Positions 58,648 to 64,000 of a DNA stretch of 64,000 nucleotides are shown one piece after another. The DNA is from an uncultured Eubacterium sp. GTDB taxonomy: Bacteria > Bacillota_A > Clostridia > Lachnospirales > Lachnospiraceae. The stretch lies in NCBI GenBank assembly GCA_910589045.1, contig CAJUSH010000001.1, positions 87,501 through 151,500 of the forward strand, written 5' to 3'. The notes below the pieces were generated by a model. It worked only from the letters and a program-made list of their open reading frames with translations. It was not told where the DNA came from and searched no databases. A program made the translations under genes and the position numbers. How positions within the stretch are numbered: the first letter of the stretch is position 1; each line of letters starts with the position of its first letter.

Positions 58648-58686
58648 AACGAGGGTGTTCCGGATGGGGCGCACCCTCGTTTCTTT
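58648..58686 (+). terminator. Terminator after fba
   Basis: AACGAGGGTG (58648-58657) and CACCCTCGTT (58672-58681) form a perfect stem, followed by TCTTTG. Confidence 0.8.
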
Positions 58687-58693
58687 GTTATAA

Positions 58694-58719
58694 GCAGGAA
58701 ATTCCTGTGAATTTCCTGC
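58694..58719. promoter_or_regulatory. Perfect hairpin in the glnN upstream region
   Basis: GCAGGAAATTC (58694-58704), CTGT, GAATTTCCTGC (58709-58719). It has no T tract on the plus strand and lies 93 bases before the glnN start. No promoter with good hexamers could be placed in this gap. Confidence 0.45.
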
Positions 58720-58811
58720 CCGGCAAATAACGATGCGCATACGTGCAAGGGGTATGGGCCGCCGAAGCGGCTGCACGCGGCGCTGCAAAGCAGAAAGGGG
58801 AGAAAAGTTAT

Positions 58812-60932
58812 ATGATTGAAAAAGAAAAATTCAGCGTATCGGAGATTTTCGGCGAAAATGTATTTAATGATGCCGTCATGCAGGAGCGGCTGCCGAAAAA
58901 AACATACAAAAGGCTGCGCGAGGTGATTGAGGGCGGACATGAGCTTGATTCTGCTACCGCGGATGTGGTTGCGCACGAGATGAAGGAGTGGGCCATCGAG
59001 CAGGGCGCGACCCACTACACCCACTGGTTTCAGCCGCTGACCGGCGTAACGGCCGAAAAGCATGATTCCTTTATCACTGCACCTATGGATAACGGCAAGG
59101 TGCTCATGAGCTTTTCGGGCAAGGAGCTCATCAAGGGCGAGCCGGATGCCTCCTCCTTCCCCTCGGGCGGCCTGCGGGCGACGTTTGAGGCCCGGGGCTA
59201 TACGGCATGGGACTGCACCTCCCCCGCGTTTGTGCGCCATGATGCGGCGGGTGCAACGCTTTGTATCCCGACGGCGTTTTGCTCCTATACCGGGGAGGCG
59301 CTTGATCAGAAAACACCGCTGCTTCGATCCATGGAGGCGGTGGATAAGCAGTCGCTCCGCCTGCTCCGCCTGTTTGGGAATACGACCTCCACAAAGGTCA
59401 CACCCTCGGTGGGTGCGGAGCAGGAATACTTCATCGTTGATCGGGAGAAATACCTCAGGAGAAAGGACCTGATTTTCACCGGGCGCACGCTCTTTGGCGC
59501 AATGCCGCCCAAGGGACAGGAGATGGAGGACCATTATTTCGGTGCGATCCGTGAGCGCATCGGCGCATATATGAGGGACGTCAATAAGGAGCTCTGGAAG
59601 CTGGGCGTTTCCGCGAAAACGCAGCACAACGAGGTCGCGCCTGCACAGCACGAGCTGGCTCCGATCTACGCAGAGTGCAACGTGGCTACCGACCACAACC
59701 AGCTTATCATGGAGACGTTAAAGAAGGTGGCAGGGCGCCACGGCCTGCAGTGCCTCCTTCATGAAAAGCCCTTTGCAGGCGTGAACGGCTCCGGTAAGCA
59801 CAACAACTGGTCCATTACGACCGATGACGGCATCAACCTGTTAGACCCCGGTGTAACACCCCACGAAAATATTCAGTTTTTGCTGATTTTGACCTGTATT
59901 CTGAAGGCGGTAGACGAGCACGCGGATCTGCTGCGCGCGTCTGCGGCGGATGTGGGAAACGACCACAGACTTGGTGCAAACGAGGCGCCGCCTGCGATTT
60001 TGTCCGTATTTCTCGGCGAGCAGCTGGAGGATGTGATCACGCAGCTGATCAGCACCGGAAACGCGACGCACAGCCTAAAGGGCGAGATGCTGGAAACCGG
60101 TGTCAGGACGCTGCCCGACTTTATGCGCGACGCGACCGACCGCAACCGTACATCACCCTTTGCCTTTACCGGAAACAAGTTTGAGTTCCGTATGGTCGGC
60201 TCCCAGGCTTCGATTGCGCAGCCGAATGTTGTGCTGAACACCATCGTTGCGGAGGCGTTTGCGGAGGCGTGCGATGTTTTGGAGCAGGCAGAAAACTTTG
60301 AGGATGCGGTGCATGACCTTATCAAGAAATATGCGACGGAGCATCAGCGCATTATCTTCAACGGAAACGGCTATTCCGACGAGTGGGTGGCAGAGTCAGA
60401 AAAGCGCGGCCTTCCGAACATCCGGTCCATGGTGGATGCGATTCCGTCCTATGCTACCGAAAAGTCCGTGGCACTGTTTGAGAAGTTCGGCGTATTTACA
60501 AGGGTTGAGCTGGAATCCCGCGTGGAGATCGAGTATGAGACCTACGCAAAGATGATCAATATTGAGGCCCGGGCGATGATCGATGTGGCGAGCAAGCAGA
60601 TCATTCCGGCAGTCATCCGCTATACAACGAATCTGGCGAACTCCATCAACGCGGTCAAGGCGGCCGGTGCGGCGGATATTTCCGTTCAGACCGAGCTTCT
60701 GTGCGAGACATCGGATTATTTGTCGGAGGTGAAGGTTGCGCTTGCAAGGCTGATCGACGCTGCCGATGCGGGCAGCGGGATGGACGAGGGCCGGGAACAG
60801 GCTGTTTTCTACAGGGACGAGGTGAAGGCGGCGATGGATGCGCTGCGCGCTCCGGTTGACAGGTTGGAAATGATCGTTGACAAGGAGCTGTGGCCGATGC
60901 CTTCCTACGGAGATTTGATTTTCGAGGTCTAA
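58812..60932 (+). CDS. glnN: Type III glutamine synthetase
   Basis: ATG 58812 after AAAGGGGAG gives 706 residues, the usual length of GSIII. Family marks are SFSGKELIKGEPDASSFPSGGLR, AWDCTSPAFVR, PSVGAEQEYFIVDREKY, AKTQHNEVAPAQHELAPIYAECNVATDHNQL, GVNGSGKHNNWSI and SPFAFTGNKFEFRMVGS; these cover the ATP, glutamate and metal sites. It assimilates ammonium with ATP. No GlnR-like operator was recognised upstream. It converges with yigZ across a hairpin at 60993-61028. Confidence 0.96.
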   Translation: MIEKEKFSVSEIFGENVFNDAVMQERLPKKTYKRLREVIEGGHELDSATADVVAHEMKEWAIEQGATHYTHWFQPLTGVTAEKHDSFITAPMDNGKVLMSFSGKELIKGEPDASSFPSGGLRATFEARGYTAWDCTSPAFVRHDAAGATLCIPTAFCSYTGEALDQKTPLLRSMEAVDKQSLRLLRLFGNTTSTKVTPSVGAEQEYFIVDREKYLRRKDLIFTGRTLFGAMPPKGQEMEDHYFGAIRERIGAYMRDVNKELWKLGVSAKTQHNEVAPAQHELAPIYAECNVATDHNQLIMETLKKVAGRHGLQCLLHEKPFAGVNGSGKHNNWSITTDDGINLLDPGVTPHENIQFLLILTCILKAVDEHADLLRASAADVGNDHRLGANEAPPAILSVFLGEQLEDVITQLISTGNATHSLKGEMLETGVRTLPDFMRDATDRNRTSPFAFTGNKFEFRMVGSQASIAQPNVVLNTIVAEAFAEACDVLEQAENFEDAVHDLIKKYATEHQRIIFNGNGYSDEWVAESEKRGLPNIRSMVDAIPSYATEKSVALFEKFGVFTRVELESRVEIEYETYAKMINIEARAMIDVASKQIIPAVIRYTTNLANSINAVKAAGAADISVQTELLCETSDYLSEVKVALARLIDAADAGSGMDEGREQAVFYRDEVKAAMDALRAPVDRLEMIVDKELWPMPSYGDLIFEV

Positions 60933-60992
60933 GCCTTTTATATGCCTGGCGAATCGAAAGATTTGCATTTATCTAATCTTCTTTAAAGTATA

Positions 60993-61028
60993 GAAGCGCT
61001 CCTCTGGCTGCTGTCAGGGGAGCGCTTC
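60993..61028. terminator. Hairpin between glnN and yigZ, probable terminator
   Basis: GAAGCGCTCC (60993-61002) and GGAGCGCTTC (61019-61028) form a strong stem, extended by CTG/CAG inside. T tracts are weak on both sides, so termination is likely but not certain. Confidence 0.6.
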
Positions 61029-61075
61029 GTTATGGGGTTTTCTATAATCCGGATATAATATTTAAAGTTTTACCT

Positions 61076-61729
61076 TTAAAAAATCAGTACCTTTCCCTCC
61101 AGCACGGCATACATCACCTCGTCGCCGGGATTTTGCAGTGCCTGTCCGAAGGTTCCCTGGGTAATATCGTTTTGCACGGCGGCGAGCTTCTCGACGGGAA
61201 CCATCGCACGGATGCGTACCTGGTCGGTATATTCCGTGTCCAGAAGAGGGATATCGGCCGAGGCAAGTATGTGCTGGATTTTTCCAAGCCCGGTATAGTC
61301 CGTGTCGATGGTAAGCGCCCGCCCGCGCCTTCGTTCGATGATGACGGAATTTGCCAGCCCTGCCTGGACGGATTTTTGATAGGCGCGCACCAGGCCGCCA
61401 GTGCCAAGCAAAGTGCCCCCAAAGTAGCGCGTCACGACGACTGCGGTGTTGTGGATATCCTCCCGCAGAAGCACATCAAGCATGGGGCGTCCGGCAGTAC
61501 CGGAGGGCTCGCCGTCGTCGCTGCAGCGGGTGTTTTCATGCTTTTCGCCGATAGTAAATGCCGTGCAGTTGTGCCGCGCGTCCCAATATTCCTTTTTGAT
61601 CCGGTTAAAAAAGGCGATGGCCTCCTCCTCGCAGGCGACCGGACAGACGGTTGCGATAAAACGGGATTTTTTCTCTTCAATTTCTCCTGTGCCGCCCTGG
61701 TAGACGGTCTTGCATACGATATCATTCAT
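61076..61729 (-). CDS. yigZ: YigZ/IMPACT-family protein
   Basis: The 217-residue protein shows the IMPACT N-terminal domain: EIEEKKSRFIATVCPV, AFFNRIKKEYWDARHNCTAFTIGE, CSDDGEPSGTAGRPMLDVLL and VVVTRYFGGTLLGTGGLVRAYQKSVQAG. A C-terminal DUF1949-like domain follows. The family is linked to translation control and ribosome-associated functions, but the bacterial role is not settled. It is transcribed toward glnN, and its start lies 149 bases from the divergent PBP gene. Confidence 0.93.
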   Translation of the reverse strand: MNDIVCKTVYQGGTGEIEEKKSRFIATVCPVACEEEAIAFFNRIKKEYWDARHNCTAFTIGEKHENTRCSDDGEPSGTAGRPMLDVLLREDIHNTAVVVTRYFGGTLLGTGGLVRAYQKSVQAGLANSVIIERRRGRALTIDTDYTGLGKIQHILASADIPLLDTEYTDQVRIRAMVPVEKLAAVQNDITQGTFGQALQNPGDEVMYAVLEGKVLIF

Positions 61730-61758
61730 AGGTAAAAGTATATCATTTTCGTGTAAAG

Positions 61759-61787
61759 TTTACAACAGGAATAAAAGATGCTATAAT
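61759..61787 (+). promoter_or_regulatory. Promoter of the class A PBP gene
   Basis: TTTACA (61759-61764), 17 bases, TATAAT (61782-61787). Confidence 0.75.
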
Positions 61788-61877
61788 ACTTCCGTATGTA
61801 AGCTGCACTCCGGATGGGGATGCGATCCGTCCGGGCTGTGCACAGGGACTGAAAATGCAAAATACAGGAGGCAGACG

Positions 61878-64000
61878 ATGAACTATGGGAAAGAGGGAGC
61901 CAGGAAGCGTGCGAAGAAGGTTGCCGCCAGATCTCCCAGGGTTTTGCGGAAGTTCAAAGTAATATGCTATAAACTGGCGCTGATCGGTATTTTTGCGCTG
62001 GCTGTGGGGGTGGCGTTTACCGGATTCGGCGTGTACAAGGGAATTATCGACTCATCACCTGCCATCGAGGCGATGGACGTCATACCAACGGGATTTTTGT
62101 CGACGGTGCTTGACACCGAGGGCAATACGACAGCAACCCTTGTGGCATCGGGTGCGAACCGCGTGTATGTGACGATCGATGAGATCCCGGAGGATCTGCA
62201 GCATGCGTTTGTGGCGATTGAGGACGAGCGCTTTTACCAGCACAACGGCATTGATGTGAAGGGCATTATCCGTGCGGGTGTGAAGGGCATTTTGTCGGGC
62301 AGGTTTTCCCAGGGGGCGTCCACGATCACCCAGCAGCTGCTGAAAAATAACGTGTTTACCACCTGGACGACGGATAAGGGCTTTGCGAAGGTTGTGCGCA
62401 AGCTTCAGGAGCAGTACCTGGCGGTCGTACTGGAAAAAAAGGTAAATGACAAGGACTGGATTCTGGAAAATTATTTAAACACCGTAAATCTGGGACAAAA
62501 TTCCCTTGGTGTGCAGGCGGCAGCGATGCGCTACTTTAATAAGGATGTGTCGGAGCTGACCCTTTCCGAGTGCGCGGTCATTGCCGGCATTACGAAAAGC
62601 CCGGAGAGCTTAAATCCCATCAGCCATCCCGAGCGGAATGCCGAGCGGCGTGAGGATGTGCTTGAGAAGATGGAGGAGCAGGGATACATCTCGAAGGAGC
62701 AGATGGAAGAGGCTCTGGCGGATAATGTTTACAAGCGCATCAAGAAGGTAAACACGAAAAAGACCGAGCAGAGCGCGCATATCAACTCCTATTTTGTGGA
62801 CGAGCTGACAAATCAGGTAATTGAGGATTTGCAGACGATTAAGGGCTATACGGAGGCGGAGGCCTACAAGGCGCTCTATAACAGCGGCCTTACAATTTTC
62901 TCCACGCAGGACCCGGCGATTCAGGCGATCTGCGACGAAGAGATCAATAATCTGGAAAATTATCCCTCGGCGCCGCAGGTGTCCTTTAATTATCGCCTGA
63001 CAGTGCAGAAAGCCGACGGCAGCGTTGCAAATTACGATGAGCACACGATGCTGGCATATTATCAGTCCGCAAATAAGGATTACGATATCAATTTCGCATC
63101 CGAGGAGGAGGCGTGGGCTGCAATCGAGGCATACAAGGAAGAGATTATGGAGCCGGGCGATGTGATCGTGGAGGGCGGCGAGTATGTGAACTATACGCTT
63201 CAGCCCCAGACGGCGCTGACGATTATCGACCAGAGCACCGGGGAGGTCAAGGCGATTGTGGGAGGCCGGGGCGAGAAGGTGGCAAACCGTACCTTAAACC
63301 GTGCGACGGATTCGGTCCGTCAGCCGGGTTCTACCTTTAAGGTGCTGGCGGCCTATGCGCCTGCGCTGGACGGCGCCGGTATGACGCTTGCATCGGTGGA
63401 GGATGATGCGCCCTATGAGTACGCGAACGGCACCTCCCTTCGAAACTACGATAAGCGGTATCGCGGATTTACGGATTTTCGCACGGCGATTACCTATTCC
63501 ATCAACGTTGTGACGGTTAAATGCCTGACGGATATTGGTATCGACAATGGCTATTCCTATCTGGAGGATTTCGGATTTACGACGCTGGTTGACAGTGACC
63601 GCGTACAGTCCCTGGCTCTGGGCGGGCTGACCAAGGGAGTGACAAATTTGGAGCTGACGGCGGCTTATGCGGCGATCGCAAATCAGGGTGAGTATATCAA
63701 GCCCCGTTTTTATACGAAAATCCTTGATCATAACGGTGATGTGCTCATTGATAATACGCCGCAGACCAATCAGGTCATCAAGGATACTACGGCATGGCTT
63801 TTGACGGACGCAATGAAGGATGTACTCACGATCGGAACCGGTAAAATCTGCAATTTTGAAGGCATGACGCTTGCGGGGAAGAGCGGAACGACGACGAAAG
63901 ACAGGGATGCGCTTTTCGCGGGCTTTTCTCCTTATTACAGCTGTGTGGTCTGGGGCGGTTTTGACGATAACACGCCCCAGACCGGCGGGACAAGCTATGC
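61878..64000 (+). CDS. Class A penicillin-binding protein (PBP1a-like), 3' truncated by window edge
   Basis: ATG 61878 after AGGAGG opens a frame of at least 707 codons with no stop before the window ends. A basic cytoplasmic start and one transmembrane helix (~38-60) are followed by a GT51 glycosyltransferase domain (VAIEDERFYQHNGIDVKGI, GASTITQQLLKN; catalytic Glu in EDERF ~115). The transpeptidase domain has its active Ser in RQPGSTFKVLAAY (~480), the SxN motif in TYSINVVTVK (~540) and KSGTTTKD (~672). It polymerises and cross-links peptidoglycan outside the membrane. It probably has its own promoter and is divergent from yigZ. Confidence 0.95.
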   Translation, partial: MNYGKEGARKRAKKVAARSPRVLRKFKVICYKLALIGIFALAVGVAFTGFGVYKGIIDSSPAIEAMDVIPTGFLSTVLDTEGNTTATLVASGANRVYVTIDEIPEDLQHAFVAIEDERFYQHNGIDVKGIIRAGVKGILSGRFSQGASTITQQLLKNNVFTTWTTDKGFAKVVRKLQEQYLAVVLEKKVNDKDWILENYLNTVNLGQNSLGVQAAAMRYFNKDVSELTLSECAVIAGITKSPESLNPISHPERNAERREDVLEKMEEQGYISKEQMEEALADNVYKRIKKVNTKKTEQSAHINSYFVDELTNQVIEDLQTIKGYTEAEAYKALYNSGLTIFSTQDPAIQAICDEEINNLENYPSAPQVSFNYRLTVQKADGSVANYDEHTMLAYYQSANKDYDINFASEEEAWAAIEAYKEEIMEPGDVIVEGGEYVNYTLQPQTALTIIDQSTGEVKAIVGGRGEKVANRTLNRATDSVRQPGSTFKVLAAYAPALDGAGMTLASVEDDAPYEYANGTSLRNYDKRYRGFTDFRTAITYSINVVTVKCLTDIGIDNGYSYLEDFGFTTLVDSDRVQSLALGGLTKGVTNLELTAAYAAIANQGEYIKPRFYTKILDHNGDVLIDNTPQTNQVIKDTTAWLLTDAMKDVLTIGTGKICNFEGMTLAGKSGTTTKDRDALFAGFSPYYSCVVWGGFDDNTPQTGGTSY

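Noticed and set aside
58590..59696. 368-codon open frame on the minus strand
   Set aside because: It lies antisense to glnN, with His/Arg/Leu-rich composition typical of a reverse shadow.

Overview
The window looks like chromosomal DNA from an anaerobic Clostridia, most likely a member of the Lachnospiraceae (Bacillota). The reasons are the gene families present (class III glutamine synthetase, FprA flavodiiron protein, CbiG, DUF4358/MBOAT/DHHW operon, DUF975 and DUF4349 proteins), strong AGGAGG ribosome binding sites, and many secreted proteins built from InlB-type, Ig-like and FN3 repeats. Species cannot be named from the sequence alone. About 49 protein genes, one pseudogene fragment and two tRNA genes are supported. 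The first and last genes run off the window.

Layout. 1-4.5 kb: two tandem paralogous secreted InlB-repeat proteins, the second with an N-terminal transglutaminase-like domain, then an ACT-domain protein and a P-loop pseudogene remnant. 4.7-11.3 kb: DUF308 membrane protein, small alarmone synthetase, AlkD-like glycosylase, FprA, a small conserved-looking protein, GltX and a DUF554 transporter-like protein. 11.3-23.6 kb: a membrane diguanylate cyclase, a CAP/Ig-repeat secreted protein, tRNA-Gly, DegV, DUF975, a CgeB-like glycosyltransferase, a GH25 lysozyme, MurI and a secreted transglutaminase-like protein. 23.6-31.6 kb: a signalling block (EAL phosphodiesterase, 7TM hybrid histidine kinase with REC and HPt, two-REC response regulator) running directly into an orphan cbiG. 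31.0-37.8 kb: a tail-anchored protein, two duplicated membrane-bound transglutaminase-like proteins, then the lipoprotein/MBOAT/DHHW surface O-acylation operon. 38.1-43.5 kb: an ECF sigma factor, a probable anti-sigma partner, a DUF4349 lipoprotein and a large secreted Ig-like protein. 43.6-52.2 kb: tRNA-Ser, small membrane and regulatory proteins, PyrG, FtsH, UvrC, HprK. 52.2-64 kb: a 36-bp tandem repeat, M18 aminopeptidase, MurB, RapZ, an unusually short WhiA, a lipid kinase, fructose-bisphosphate aldolase, GlnN, YigZ and the start of a class A penicillin-binding protein.

Taken together, much of the window concerns the cell envelope. It encodes peptidoglycan precursor and polymerisation enzymes (MurI, MurB, PBP), hydrolysis (GH25), polysaccharide acylation (MBOAT/DHHW) and at least four transglutaminase-like surface proteins, beside c-di-GMP and phosphorelay control.

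The strongest non-gene signal is a 146-bp miniature inverted-repeat element. It has two nearly identical full copies (8743-8888 and 28914-29059), each flanked by its own perfect 8-bp direct repeat, and one truncated copy (40781-40857). It shares its ends with separate 27-bp palindromes. A second signal is a promoter-plus-leader motif, 33 of 38 bases identical, at two unrelated loci (5283-5320 and 40917-40954).
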